Assembly (NCBI RefSeq): GCF_013141915.1
Contig: NZ_SROX01000013.1
Span: 119,736-183,735, forward strand
Source: Cupriavidus necator
Lineage (GTDB): Bacteria; Pseudomonadota; Gammaproteobacteria; Burkholderiales; Burkholderiaceae
DNA: 64,000 nt
Reading direction: 5' to 3'
Shown: piece after piece, positions 21,523-31,187 of the stretch
Position numbering within the stretch: the first letter of the stretch is position 1
Layout: every line of letters starts with the position of its first letter
Program-made: the position numbers and the translations under genes
The notes under the pieces: model-generated
Told to the model about the DNA's origin: nothing
Databases searched by the model: none
Seen by the model: the letters and a program-made list of their open reading frames with translations, nothing else

Positions 21523-22067
21523 GCCGCCGCGTCCAGCTTCAGGCTGGTCATTTTCTCTTTCCACTCGGATACCCCCTCCCGGACCAATTCGCGCAACACG
21601 ATCTCCTGATCGGTGATGCGGACCACCCGGCCATAGCTCTGGCCGAGATACTGACCCACCTTCACATGGTGGATCTTGTTATCAACACGGACGATGCCGA
21701 AGGTTTCCCCATGCTTCTGCATCATCCCGAGCATCTTGAAGTTTTCGAGCGGGTAGTCCTCCAGCGGCTCGCGGCGCCGGCCGGCTTCGGGCGAATCCGC
21801 CAGCGTCTTGTTCAGCTCGCCGATCTTGGCCTGTGCGAACGGCTCGGGCGCATTGGCCGCGGCGTACTCGCGCGGCACGTAGGGCCGGGCGTCGGGCAGG
21901 GGCTCGGGCGGTTTGGCGCGGGCGCCGCGGGTGGCGTCCATCCACTGGCGCAGCGCGTCTTCATCACTGGCGCCGCAGGCGCTCAGCAAGCCGAGCGCCA
22001 GCGCCGCCGCCAGCGTGCGCCGCGATGCGGCCCTTGCCAGGGCACGGGTGCGAACGGTGCGGCTCAT
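21519..22067 (-). CDS. pilP: Type IV pilus lipoprotein PilP
   Basis: A 182-residue lipoprotein with a lipobox LLSAC (Cys31) after an Arg/Ala-rich signal. The conserved segments are FKMLGMMQKHGETFGIVRVDNKIHHVKVGQYLGQ, split here only for description, then GRVVRITDQEIVLRELV. PilP is anchored in the inner membrane, binds PilN-PilO and links the alignment complex to PilQ. ATG 22067 overlaps the pilO stop, and its own stop overlaps the pilQ start. Gene order and motifs are as in other beta-proteobacteria. Confidence 0.93.
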   Translation of the reverse strand: MSRTVRTRALARAASRRTLAAALALGLLSACGASDEDALRQWMDATRGARAKPPEPLPDARPYVPREYAAANAPEPFAQAKIGELNKTLADSPEAGRRREPLEDYPLENFKMLGMMQKHGETFGIVRVDNKIHHVKVGQYLGQSYGRVVRITDQEIVLRELVREGVSEWKEKMTSLKLDAAA

Positions 22068-22735
22068 TTCGCACCTCCGGCCTTGGCGGCGGCGGCGGCC
22101 GCGTCGGCCTTGCGCTGTGCCGCCTGTTCGTCAGGATCGAGCGCGCGGTAGGCCATCGCCACCGCCTCCATCGTCAGCCCCCCGTCCTTGGTATTGGCCA
22201 GCTGCAAGTTGTGCATCGATACGATCCGCGACAGCGCCGCCACGTCGGCATTGAACTGCGCCACCTCGTGGTAGCGCCCGGTCACGCGCAGGTTCACCGG
22301 GATCTCAGCGAAGTAAGGCTTGATCACCGCGGCCTGCGGCTTGAACAGTTCGAATTGCAGCCCGCGCGCCACGCCGGCATGGTTGACGTCGGCCAGCAGC
22401 GCATCCATTTCCGTCTTGTTGGGCAACTGCCGCTCCAGCAGCGCCACGCGCTGCTCGACCTGTTTTTTCTGCGCGCGCAGCGCTTCGAGGTTGGCCACCT
22501 GCGCCACCTTGGACTGGTACGCCTGCTTCAGGCTTTCCTGCTCCTGGCGCTGGCGCTCGAGTTCGTCGAACTTGGCGCTCCAGTAGAACTGCCAGCCCAG
22601 CAGCAGCACTACCGCCGCGGCCAGGATCGCGAACAGCACGCGCGGCGCGGCCGGCCAGGTCTCCGGCTCATTCAGGTTGAGCCCGCGAAACTGGCTGCTC
22701 AGGTCAGCCAGGTTGATTTCGGTATTGAGCGCCAT
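22064..22735 (-). CDS. pilO: Type IV pilus alignment protein PilO
   Basis: A 223-residue bitopic membrane protein. After a short cytoplasmic N-terminus (MALNTEINLADLSSQFRGLN) there is one membrane helix (PRVLFAILAAAVVLLLGWQF), then a long coiled coil (KFDELERQRQEQESLKQAYQ onwards) and a periplasmic ferredoxin-like domain with GLQFELFKPQ and YFAEIPVNLRVTG. It forms heterodimers with PilN that position the pilus machine. ATG 22735 lies two bases after the pilN stop, which decides the start. Confidence 0.94.
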   Translation of the reverse strand: MALNTEINLADLSSQFRGLNLNEPETWPAAPRVLFAILAAAVVLLLGWQFYWSAKFDELERQRQEQESLKQAYQSKVAQVANLEALRAQKKQVEQRVALLERQLPNKTEMDALLADVNHAGVARGLQFELFKPQAAVIKPYFAEIPVNLRVTGRYHEVAQFNADVAALSRIVSMHNLQLANTKDGGLTMEAVAMAYRALDPDEQAAQRKADAAAAAAKAGGAK

Positions 22736-22737
22736 GG

Positions 22738-23403
22738 TCAGGCCTTTCCGGGCGCGGGGGCCGGTGCGGTAACAGGGACGGCGGACGGCGCCGAGGCGCC
22801 CGCGGCGGCCTTCTTGCCGTCGGCCGGCGCCTCCGGCGCGCGGTATGCGAAGCGCATCGAGAACTCGAACAGCCGGCGCTGCTCGCGCAGGTTGTTGGTC
22901 ATGGTGACCGCCTTGGACTCGACCAGCTCGGCCTTGTCCAGCCAAGCCACGCCGCCGAGGTTGCGCAGCAGCTCCGAGATGCGCTCGTTGGACTGCGCCA
23001 CGCCGGCAATGGCGAAGGCGTCGCCGGTTTGCTTCAGGCTGGTCAGGTAGACCCCTTCAGGCACCTGCCGCACTAACTCCTCGAGCAGCTGCACCGGGCG
23101 GTTGCGTTCGGTCTGCAGGCTTTCGACGGCCTTCTGGCGCTGCAGCAGCGCGTCAATATCCTTCTTCAGGCTGTTGACCTCGCGGATCTGGCTGTCGAGC
23201 CTGGCGTTTTCCGCGCCCAGCACCTGGTTGAGCCCCACCACCGACGCGATGCGCCCGTCGATATAGAGGCCGCCCAGCAACACCACGGCGGCGCCGGCGG
23301 CGGCCGCTGCGCCCAGCATCGTGTAGACCTTCTTGCGCCGCGCCGCCTTGCGGGCTTCGTGGTAGGGCAGCAGGTTGACCGAAGGCAGTGTGTTGGTTGA
23401 CAT
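22738..23403 (-). CDS. pilN: Type IV pilus assembly protein PilN
   Basis: A 221-residue protein that opens with the PilM-binding motif VNLLPYHEARKAARRKK (INLLP-type), followed by a membrane helix (MLGAAAAAGAAVVLLGGLYI) and a coiled coil, then a periplasmic domain with LLEELVRQVPEGVYLTSLKQ. The last 35 residues are Ala/Pro-rich. A GGGAGG ribosome-binding site precedes ATG 23403. It couples cytoplasmic PilM to PilO and PilP. Confidence 0.94.
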   Translation of the reverse strand: MSTNTLPSVNLLPYHEARKAARRKKVYTMLGAAAAAGAAVVLLGGLYIDGRIASVVGLNQVLGAENARLDSQIREVNSLKKDIDALLQRQKAVESLQTERNRPVQLLEELVRQVPEGVYLTSLKQTGDAFAIAGVAQSNERISELLRNLGGVAWLDKAELVESKAVTMTNNLREQRRLFEFSMRFAYRAPEAPADGKKAAAGASAPSAVPVTAPAPAPGKA

Positions 23404-23420
23404 CTCATGCCTCCCGGGCG

Positions 23421-24506
23421 TTATTGCAGGCCGCGCAGGGCCAGGCCGGCACTGACGATATACGCCGGCAGGTCGCGCTGCAGGTAGCGCTCATTGACCT
23501 TGGCGTTGGTCGCCATGTTGGCGAACGGATTCGCCAGCGTGGTGGTGATCTTGGTCTGGTGCTGGATCGCCGCCTGCGCGCCGAACAGCGAGGCATGCCC
23601 GCCGGACAGCAGGATCTCGTCGACCCGGCCCAGGCTGGAACTGGCGATGAAGTTGCCGATTGCCGACTGCACCTCCATGGCGAGGGCATCAAGCGATGGC
23701 TTGAGCAACTGCGCGCGCCAGGCCTCGGGCAGCGTGTTCTTGCGCTTCTTGATCTCGGCCTTGAGTGCGTCGAGTGTGAACATGCGCGCCGCGCTCTGCG
23801 TGAGCTGGTCGCCGTAGCTGTTCAGCGGCTGCTCATACAGCTCTTTCCAGCCCTGGTAGAAGATGGCCTTGGACCGGCTGCCGCCCAAGTGCACCACCGC
23901 CACCACCGGCAGCGCGCGCGCGTCGGCCTCGGACATCTCCTGCGGCACGCCCAGCATCTGCACGATCGAGCGCTGCACCGCGTATTCCTCGACGTCCATC
24001 ACCTGGGGCTTGAGGCCGGCCATTTCGGCCGCGGTGACGCGCTCCTGCACGCGATCGCTGTTGGCCGCGGTGACGCGCACGCCGATGCCGCCCTCGGTCT
24101 CGCTGGGGCCGATCACGGCGAAGTCGAAGTTGACCGCCTGCGACGGCGGATAGAGCCGGTGCGCCTCGGATTCGACCTGGGAATAGAGTTCGTCTTCGGA
24201 CAGGTTGTCCGGCAGGCTGACCGTCTGCGATTCGGTCAGCATGGAGGGCACGGCCAGCACGACTTCCTTGGAGCGGATGCCGGCCTTGCCGAGCGCACGC
24301 CTGAGCGCGATCCCGACTGCTTCGATATTGATGACGTTGCCATCGGCAACGGCGTTGCGGTCCAGCAGTTCGCTGGCGCATTTTTCCAGCCGGTAGTCTT
24401 GCCTGCTGCCCCCGACGGAGAGCTCGACTACCTTGACACTGGACGAGCCGATATCCACGCCGACCGTAGTCCGCCGCAGAAGCCCCGATAGAATACCCCG
24501 ACGCAA
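23421..24506 (-). CDS. pilM: Type IV pilus actin-like ATPase PilM, TTG start
   Basis: A 361-residue cytoplasmic protein of the FtsA/actin fold. It has the phosphate loop VGVDIGSSSVKVVELS near residue 15, a second in VAVVHLGGSRSKAIFYQG and the adenosine motif EILLSGGHASLFG. It polymerises or forms rings that bind PilN. No ATG is available at the family start; TTG at 24506 has an AGGGGGG sequence 6 bp upstream and gives the usual length, so it is called as the start. It is the first gene of the pil operon and diverges from mrcA. Confidence 0.9.
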   Translation of the reverse strand: MRRGILSGLLRRTTVGVDIGSSSVKVVELSVGGSRQDYRLEKCASELLDRNAVADGNVINIEAVGIALRRALGKAGIRSKEVVLAVPSMLTESQTVSLPDNLSEDELYSQVESEAHRLYPPSQAVNFDFAVIGPSETEGGIGVRVTAANSDRVQERVTAAEMAGLKPQVMDVEEYAVQRSIVQMLGVPQEMSEADARALPVVAVVHLGGSRSKAIFYQGWKELYEQPLNSYGDQLTQSAARMFTLDALKAEIKKRKNTLPEAWRAQLLKPSLDALAMEVQSAIGNFIASSSLGRVDEILLSGGHASLFGAQAAIQHQTKITTTLANPFANMATNAKVNERYLQRDLPAYIVSAGLALRGLQ

Positions 24507-24892
24507 GGTGACCCCCCTGACTTTTGAACTCGCCCCCGGCTTGTATGCTCTAATCGGGCGAGCCTAGTTTCTTGAATGAAACGTGTGCTTTTTATGTTGG
24601 CCGATTCTCACAAAATACGCCATTGGTGGCAACGTGCCGAACTGGGCCGAACTTGTTTTTGAGAAGACCCCCGGCAATCCGTTGCCAAAACCCCACGGTC
24701 GTCGGGTTCCCTTCCATGCCTGCCTGTGCCGCTCGCACTCCCCCATAGCCGCCGCCAACTTCGCCTTGCGCGCCGGCATCCGCGGCCTTACATCTTGTAA
24801 CAGCGCGATAGCGGCGCCCCCGCCACTGTGCGCCCGGGCTGGCCGATGCCGGAAGATATAATCGCGGGCACCCCTGACTAGGTATTTCCCTT
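24507..24892. other. Divergent intergenic region between pilM and mrcA
   Basis: These 386 bp hold no convincing gene. On the plus strand TATAAT at 24857-24862 lies 30 bp before the mrcA ATG and is the likely -10 of that gene, although no good -35 is seen. On the minus strand the pilM promoter should lie within the left half, around the AT-rich stretch 24540-24600. No terminator-like or repeated structure stands out. Confidence 0.5.
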
Positions 24893-27268
24893 ATGGCCAC
24901 AGCACAACAGAAGCCGTCCCACCCTGCCCGCCGTCCGATCTGGACGCGGCTCATGTTCTGGGCGGTCGGACTGGTTGTCGCCGGTGCCGTCATGATTGCG
25001 CTGCTGCTTGGCTACGCGCTGCTGGTGGCGGCGCCCAACCTGCCTTCGCTGGACACCATCACGGACTACCGCCCCAAGATTCCGCTGCGGATCTACACCG
25101 CGGACAATGTGCTGATCGGCGAATTCGGCGAGGAGCGGCGCAATTTCGTGCCGATTGCCGAAATTCCGGACGTGATGAAAAAGGCCGTGCTGGCGATCGA
25201 GGACGACCGCTTCTACGAGCACGGCGGCGTCGACTTCGTCGGCGTGATGCGTGCCGGGCTGGCCAACTTGCGCGGCGGGCTGTCGCAGGGTGCTTCTACC
25301 ATCACCATGCAGGTGGCGCGCAACTTCTTCCTGTCGAGCGAAAAGACCTACACCCGCAAGATCTACGAGATGCTGCTGGCGTACAAGATCGAGGCCAACC
25401 TCAGCAAGGACCAGATCCTCGAGCTGTACATGAACCAGATCTACCTGGGCCAGCGCGCCTACGGCTTCGACAGCGCCGCGCGCGTGTACTTCGGCAAGTC
25501 GGTGCGCGATGTGACGCCGGCCGAGGCGGCCATGCTGGCCGGGTTGCCGAAAGCGCCGTCTGCGTACAACCCGGTGGTCAATCCGCGCCGCGCCAAGGTG
25601 CGCCAGGAGTACATCCTGCAGCGCATGCGCGACCTGCGCTACCTCACGCCCGAGCAGTACGACCAGGCCGTGCAGGCCGAGCTGAAGGTGCGCACCGAGG
25701 GCAATGAGTTCTCCACGCATGCCGAATACGTGGCCGAGATCGTGCGCCAGCTGATGTATGCGCAATACCGGGAGGAAACCTACACGCGCGGCCTGACGGT
25801 CTACACCACGCTGACCAAGACCGACCAGGATGCCGCCTATGAAGCCGTGCGCAGCGGCATCATGAACTACGAGCGCAAGCACGGCTACCGCGGTCCCGAG
25901 GCCTTCATCGACCTGCCGTCTGACCCGGCCGAGCGGGAGCAGGCCATCGACGATGCACTGGTCGAGCACCCGGGCAGCGGCGACCTGCGCTCGGCCGTGG
26001 TCACCAGCGTGTCATCCAAGCAGGTCAAGGCGACGCTGTTGTCCGGCGAAGTGGCGACCATCGAAGGCTCGGCACTGCGCTTTATCTCGCCGTCGCTGTC
26101 GGCCAACGCGCAGCCCAAGATGAAGATGCGCCCCGGCGCGGTGATCCGCGTGACGCAGGATGAAAAGGGCAACTGGTCGGTGACGCAGCTGCCGGAAGTG
26201 GCCGCGGCATTCGTCTCGATCAACCCGCAGGATGGCGAGATCCGCTCGATGGTGGGCGGCTTCGACTTCAACCGCAACAAGTTCAACCACGTGACCCAGG
26301 CCTGGCGCCAGCCGGGTTCCAGCTTCAAGCCGTTCATCTACTCGGCGGCGCTGGAAAAGGGCTTTTCGCCGGCCACGGTGATCAACGACGCGCCGCTGAC
26401 GATCGGTCCCGATACCGGCGGCCAGGTGTGGGAACCGAAGAACTACGACGGCCGCTTCGAGGGCCCGATGACCATGCGCCGCGCGCTGGCCAAGTCCAAG
26501 AACCTCGTCTCGGTACGGATCCTGCGCGCGATCGGCACGCAATACGCGCAGGACTACATTACCCGCTTCGGCTTCGAAGCCGACAAGCACCCCGCCTACC
26601 TGCCGATGGCGCTGGGCTCGGGCGCGGTGACGCCGCTGCAGATGGCCGGCGCGTACTCGGTGTTCGCCAACGGCGGCTATCGCGTCAACCCGTACCTGAT
26701 CCAGAAGGTGGTCGACGCGCGCGGCAACGTGATCTCCGAAACCCGTCCGCAACGCGCCGGCAGCGACGCCGTGCGCGTGCTCGACGCCCGCACCGCGTTT
26801 ATCGCCGACACCATGCTGCGCGACGTGGTGCGCATGGGCACCGCCAACAGCGCCAAGCAACGGCTGGGCCGCAACGACCTGGCCGGCAAGACCGGCACCA
26901 CCAACGACGCCGTCGACGCCTGGTTCGCCGGCTACACCCCCAACCTGGTGGCGATCGCCTGGATGGGCTACGACCAGCCCAAGAGCCTCGGCGTTCGCGA
27001 GACCGGCGGCGGCCTGGCCCTGCCGATCTGGGTTGGCTACATGGGCAAGGTGCTCAAGGGCGTGCCAGAGTCTCCGGAACGGCCCGCCCCCGAGGGCGTG
27101 CTGATGGTGGGCGGCGACTGGACCTTCGAAGAGAACGCTGGTGGCGCGGGCGTAGCATCGGTGGGACTGGGCGATCCGTGGCCGGGCAAGCCGGACGAAT
27201 CGACGAACCCGCCGGCCGATACCGAGCAGGAGAAACGCAAGATCCTGGAGATGTTCGGCGGCGCTTGA
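24893..27268 (+). CDS. mrcA: Penicillin-binding protein 1A
   Basis: A 791-residue bifunctional peptidoglycan synthase. A membrane anchor (MFWAVGLVVAGAVMIALLLGY, about 21-41) is followed by the glycosyltransferase domain with AVLAIEDDRFYEHGGVD, QGASTITMQVARNFFL and ELYMNQIYLGQRAYG. The OB-like insert comes next, and then the transpeptidase domain with SSFK (Ser476 as nucleophile), SKN in AKSKNLVSVR and KTGTT from residue 666. It polymerises and crosslinks the cell wall on the periplasmic side. The gene is monocistronic by appearance, with a strong terminator 23 bp after the stop. Confidence 0.97.
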   Translation: MATAQQKPSHPARRPIWTRLMFWAVGLVVAGAVMIALLLGYALLVAAPNLPSLDTITDYRPKIPLRIYTADNVLIGEFGEERRNFVPIAEIPDVMKKAVLAIEDDRFYEHGGVDFVGVMRAGLANLRGGLSQGASTITMQVARNFFLSSEKTYTRKIYEMLLAYKIEANLSKDQILELYMNQIYLGQRAYGFDSAARVYFGKSVRDVTPAEAAMLAGLPKAPSAYNPVVNPRRAKVRQEYILQRMRDLRYLTPEQYDQAVQAELKVRTEGNEFSTHAEYVAEIVRQLMYAQYREETYTRGLTVYTTLTKTDQDAAYEAVRSGIMNYERKHGYRGPEAFIDLPSDPAEREQAIDDALVEHPGSGDLRSAVVTSVSSKQVKATLLSGEVATIEGSALRFISPSLSANAQPKMKMRPGAVIRVTQDEKGNWSVTQLPEVAAAFVSINPQDGEIRSMVGGFDFNRNKFNHVTQAWRQPGSSFKPFIYSAALEKGFSPATVINDAPLTIGPDTGGQVWEPKNYDGRFEGPMTMRRALAKSKNLVSVRILRAIGTQYAQDYITRFGFEADKHPAYLPMALGSGAVTPLQMAGAYSVFANGGYRVNPYLIQKVVDARGNVISETRPQRAGSDAVRVLDARTAFIADTMLRDVVRMGTANSAKQRLGRNDLAGKTGTTNDAVDAWFAGYTPNLVAIAWMGYDQPKSLGVRETGGGLALPIWVGYMGKVLKGVPESPERPAPEGVLMVGGDWTFEENAGGAGVASVGLGDPWPGKPDESTNPPADTEQEKRKILEMFGGA

Positions 27269-27290
27269 GCGCAGTCAGCAGACAGCAGAA

Positions 27291-27310
27291 AGCCGGCCGC
27301 AAGGCCGGCT
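27291..27310 (+). terminator. Terminator of mrcA
   Basis: Arms AGCCGGCC (27291-27298) and GGCCGGCT (27303-27310) enclose a GCAA tetraloop, followed by TTTTGTTTTTT. The A run before it is short, so it works mainly for the plus strand. Confidence 0.92.
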
Positions 27311-27340
27311 TTTGTTTTTTGCGCCGCCGGGCGCGTGGCG

Positions 27341-27676
27341 TCAGTCGAGCTTGAGGCTTGCGCCCGCCTGCTCGCTGACATACCGCGACAGCGCCCCATA
27401 CAGCTCGCCGCCGTTGCGGGTATCGATCCAGCGCTCGCCGTCGCGGCGGAAGTGGAAGCCGCCGGCGCGCGCGGCCACCCACAGCTCCTGCATCGGTGCC
27501 TGGCTGTTGATGATGATCTTTGAGCCGTTCTCGAACTCCAGCTCCATCACGTTGCCGGTACGGCTGATTTCAATGTCGGCGTCGGCCGCGTCGGCGGCCG
27601 CCTCGACCGCGGCTTCGATGCGGTCCAGCTCCTGCGTGGCCAGGGCCAGGAACTCGCTTTCGCTCAAGGGGGGCAT
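27341..27676 (-). CDS. cyaY: Frataxin homologue CyaY
   Basis: A 111-residue protein starting MPPLSESEFLALATQELDRI, with the acidic first helix typical of frataxins (EAAVEAAADAADADIEISR) and the strands VMELEFENGSKIIINSQ, QELWVAARAGGFHF and WIDTRNGGELYGAL. It binds iron and modulates cysteine desulfurase in iron-sulfur cluster assembly. It is antisense-convergent to mrcA and divergent from lptM-lysA (144-bp gap). Size and pattern match the family, so ATG 27676 is firm. Confidence 0.94.
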   Translation of the reverse strand: MPPLSESEFLALATQELDRIEAAVEAAADAADADIEISRTGNVMELEFENGSKIIINSQAPMQELWVAARAGGFHFRRDGERWIDTRNGGELYGALSRYVSEQAGASLKLD

Positions 27677-27820
27677 GCTAAACTCCGAGACCGCCGTTGC
27701 CGCCGCTGCCCGGACCGGGCGTACGTGGCGCGAACGGCTTTTTTGTTGAGAATCTTCCGGATGCCCGGCCGTCGCGCGCTGGCCATCCAACGCCTTGCCA
27801 ACAGCCAAAAGGACGACCCG

Positions 27821-28036
27821 ATGCTGCGTCGTGTTGCGATTGTATCGGCGTTTGCCGCCGCCCTTGCGATGCCCCTGCTGGGCGGATGCGGTATCCGCGG
27901 GCCGCTGACCCTGCCCAAGGTCCCGCCCGAGCCGGCCCAGCCGACCGTACCGGATCCGGGCCTTGGCCGTGCCGATGCGATGCCGGCCGCCCAGGCCACG
28001 CCGGCATCCTCCCCCGCCGCCCCCACCACCCGATAA
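27821..28036 (+). CDS. lptM: Small lipoprotein LptM (YifL-like)
   Basis: A 71-residue lipoprotein with a signal peptide ending in LLGGC (Cys23) and, directly after it, the family motif GIRGPLTLPKVPPE. The C-terminus is Pro/Ala-rich. LptM (formerly YifL) helps the LptD-LptE LPS translocon to mature. It lies directly before lysA, three bases apart, an arrangement also seen in enterobacteria. AAGGA lies before ATG 27821, which selects this start over a longer in-frame reading. Confidence 0.88.
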   Translation: MLRRVAIVSAFAAALAMPLLGGCGIRGPLTLPKVPPEPAQPTVPDPGLGRADAMPAAQATPASSPAAPTTR

Positions 28037-28038
28037 CC

Positions 28039-29298
28039 ATGACCGCATTTTTCCATCGCCAGGACGGCGCGCTTGCCGTCGAGCAGGTGCCGCTGGCGCG
28101 TATCGCCGCCGAATTCGGCACGCCCACCTACGTGTACTCGCGTGCGGCGCTGACCGCCGCGTACCAGGCCTATGCCGCTGCCTGCCAGGGCCGCAAGGCA
28201 CAGGTCCAGTACGCGATGAAGGCGAATTCCAACCTGGCGGTGCTGCAGGTGTTCGCCAGGCTGGGCGCGGGCTTCGACATCGTCTCGGGCGGCGAACTCA
28301 AGCGCGTGCTGGCCGCCGGCGGCGACCCGCGCAAAGTGGTGTTCTCGGGCGTGGGCAAGAGCGCGGCCGAGATGGAACTGGCGCTGGCGCAGGACGTGCG
28401 CTGCTTCAACGTCGAGTCGATCCCCGAGCTGGACCGCCTGAACGAAGTGGCCGGCCGCGTCGGCAAGCGCGCGCGCGTGTCGCTGCGTATCAATCCCGAC
28501 GTCGACGCTAAAACCCACCCCTATATCTCCACCGGCCTAAAGGGCAACAAGTTCGGCATCGCCTTCGAAGACGTGCTGCCGACCTACCGCGCCGCCGCCG
28601 CGCTGCCGCATCTGGAAGTCACCGGCATCGACTGCCATATCGGTTCGCAGATCACCGAGGTCGAGCCCTACCTGGAAGCGCTGGACAAGGTGCTGGACGT
28701 GGTCGAGGCGCTGGAGCGCGAAGGCATCAGCCTGGAACACATCGACGTGGGCGGCGGGCTCGGCATCACCTACACCGATGAAACCCCGCCGGACATCACT
28801 GGCTTCGCCACCACGCTGCTGGAACGCGTGGCCGCGCGCGGTCATGGCCATCGCGAGGTGCTGTTCGAGCCCGGGCGCTCGCTGGTGGGCAACGCCGGCG
28901 TGCTGCTGACGCAGGTGGAATTCCTGAAGCCCGGTGCGGCCAAGAATTTCTGCATCGTCGACGCCGCCATGAACGACCTGGCGCGCCCGGCCATGTACGA
29001 GGCCTACCACCGCATCGAGCCGGTGGCGCTGCGCGACGGCACGGCCGTGACCTACGACATTGTGGGCCCGGTCTGCGAATCCGGCGACTGGCTCGGCCGC
29101 GACCGCGCGCTGGCGGTGCAGCCCGGCGACCTGCTGGCGGTGATGTCGGCCGGCGCCTACGGCTTTACCATGAGCTCCAACTACAACACCCGGCCACGTG
29201 CCGCCGAAGTCATGGTCGATGGCGCCAGGGTGCACCTGGTGCGCGAGCGCGAGCTGGTCGAAGACCTGTTCCGCGATGAGCGCCTGCTGCAGGACTGA
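28039..29298 (+). CDS. lysA: Diaminopimelate decarboxylase
   Basis: A 419-residue PLP enzyme that makes L-lysine from meso-diaminopimelate. The PLP lysine is Lys61 in VQYAMKANSN. Further motifs are GAGFDIVSGGELKR, HIDVGGGLGITY, EPGRSLVGNAGVLLTQV, the active-site CESGDWLGRDR and AYGFTMSSNYNTRPRAAEV. It is coupled to lptM, with only two bases between that stop and the lysA ATG. The start at 28039 is chosen for this junction and for family length; no unusual feature was noticed. Confidence 0.97.
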   Translation: MTAFFHRQDGALAVEQVPLARIAAEFGTPTYVYSRAALTAAYQAYAAACQGRKAQVQYAMKANSNLAVLQVFARLGAGFDIVSGGELKRVLAAGGDPRKVVFSGVGKSAAEMELALAQDVRCFNVESIPELDRLNEVAGRVGKRARVSLRINPDVDAKTHPYISTGLKGNKFGIAFEDVLPTYRAAAALPHLEVTGIDCHIGSQITEVEPYLEALDKVLDVVEALEREGISLEHIDVGGGLGITYTDETPPDITGFATTLLERVAARGHGHREVLFEPGRSLVGNAGVLLTQVEFLKPGAAKNFCIVDAAMNDLARPAMYEAYHRIEPVALRDGTAVTYDIVGPVCESGDWLGRDRALAVQPGDLLAVMSAGAYGFTMSSNYNTRPRAAEVMVDGARVHLVRERELVEDLFRDERLLQD

Positions 29299-29312
29299 CT
29301 CCGCAAGGCCCG

Positions 29313-29335
29313 GCCCGCCGTCCTAAGCGGCGGGC
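29313..29335. repeat. Hairpin between converging lysA and msrQ
   Basis: Arms GCCCGCCG (29313-29320) and CGGCGGGC (29328-29335) form a perfect stem whose loop contains the msrQ stop codon. There is no T run on either side, so it is at best a weak terminator; it may protect the mRNA ends. Confidence 0.5.
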
Positions 29336-30006
29336 TGGCGCGTCCCCGCGGCCGGCTTGCGTAGCCGCCACCACAGCCGCATCCCCAGCAGCACGAACAC
29401 CACCGCGGCATAGATCGACACTTCGCCGAAGTCGTTCTTGCCCGCCTTGTGCCACCAGTAATGCAGGATCGCCAGCACGGCAATCGCATAGACCAGCTTG
29501 TGCAGCGCCTGCCAGCGCTTGCCGCCGAGGCGGCGCACCATGCCGTTGGTCGAGGTCAGCGCCAGTGGCACCATCAGCATGAAGGCGGTGAAACCGACCG
29601 TGATGAAGGGCCGCTTGTACACGTCCTTGATCATGTAGGCGAAGTCAAAGCCCCGGTCCACGCCAATCCACAGCAGGAAATGCTGCAGGCCATAAAAGAA
29701 CGCGAACAGGCCCAGCATGCGGCGCAGCTTGATCAGCCAGTTCCAGCCGGTCAGGCGGCGCAGCGGCGTGATGGTCAGCGTCAGGCACAGCATCACCAGC
29801 GTCCAGGTGCCGGTCGAGCGCGTGACGAACTCCAGCGGATTGGCGCCGAACTGCTCGGTGGCGCCGAGGTACAGCAGCCGCATGAACGGCAGCAGCGCGA
29901 GCAGCCAGAGCGCAAGCTTGAGCGCCCGTACGCGCTGCGGCGTCAGCGTGGCCAGGCTCGCGGGCTTGCGCGCCGCGGGGCTGGCGGTGGGAGTAGAGGT
30001 AGCCAT
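29323..30006 (-). CDS. msrQ: Haem-binding membrane subunit MsrQ (YedZ)
   Basis: A 227-residue membrane protein with about six helices and conserved histidines, for example FYGLQHFLLWIGVD and RWQALHKLVYAIAVLAILHYWW. MsrQ passes electrons from the quinone pool to MsrP to repair oxidised methionine in periplasmic proteins. Two starts are possible: ATG 30021, which overlaps the msrP stop by one base, and ATG 30006, which has AAGGCGAG before it and is preferred here. It ends in a basic Ala/Pro tail and converges on lysA. Confidence 0.9.
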   Translation of the reverse strand: MATSTPTASPAARKPASLATLTPQRVRALKLALWLLALLPFMRLLYLGATEQFGANPLEFVTRSTGTWTLVMLCLTLTITPLRRLTGWNWLIKLRRMLGLFAFFYGLQHFLLWIGVDRGFDFAYMIKDVYKRPFITVGFTAFMLMVPLALTSTNGMVRRLGGKRWQALHKLVYAIAVLAILHYWWHKAGKNDFGEVSIYAAVVFVLLGMRLWWRLRKPAAGTRQPAA

Positions 30007-30020
30007 GCGCTCGCCTTGCA

Positions 30021-31022
<1,002 letters not shown>

Positions 31023-31187
31023 GGTTTTCCTCGATTGCCTGGGGGGCCGGCGCCGGCGGCGCCAGCGTGCTTGCAGGATTGGACTCCGGGCTTGGTCGCG
31101 GAGTGCGGGCCAGTCCTGACAGATTTTTTTGGTTGCGTCGAAATGACGGGGCACCTGCGCACCGTGTGTCGCAAGCGCGGCATGCCG

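Noticed and set aside
24564..24993. Small open frames in the pilM-mrcA gap (up to about 130 codons)
   Set aside because: No ribosome-binding site, no family resemblance, and they overlap the mrcA start region.
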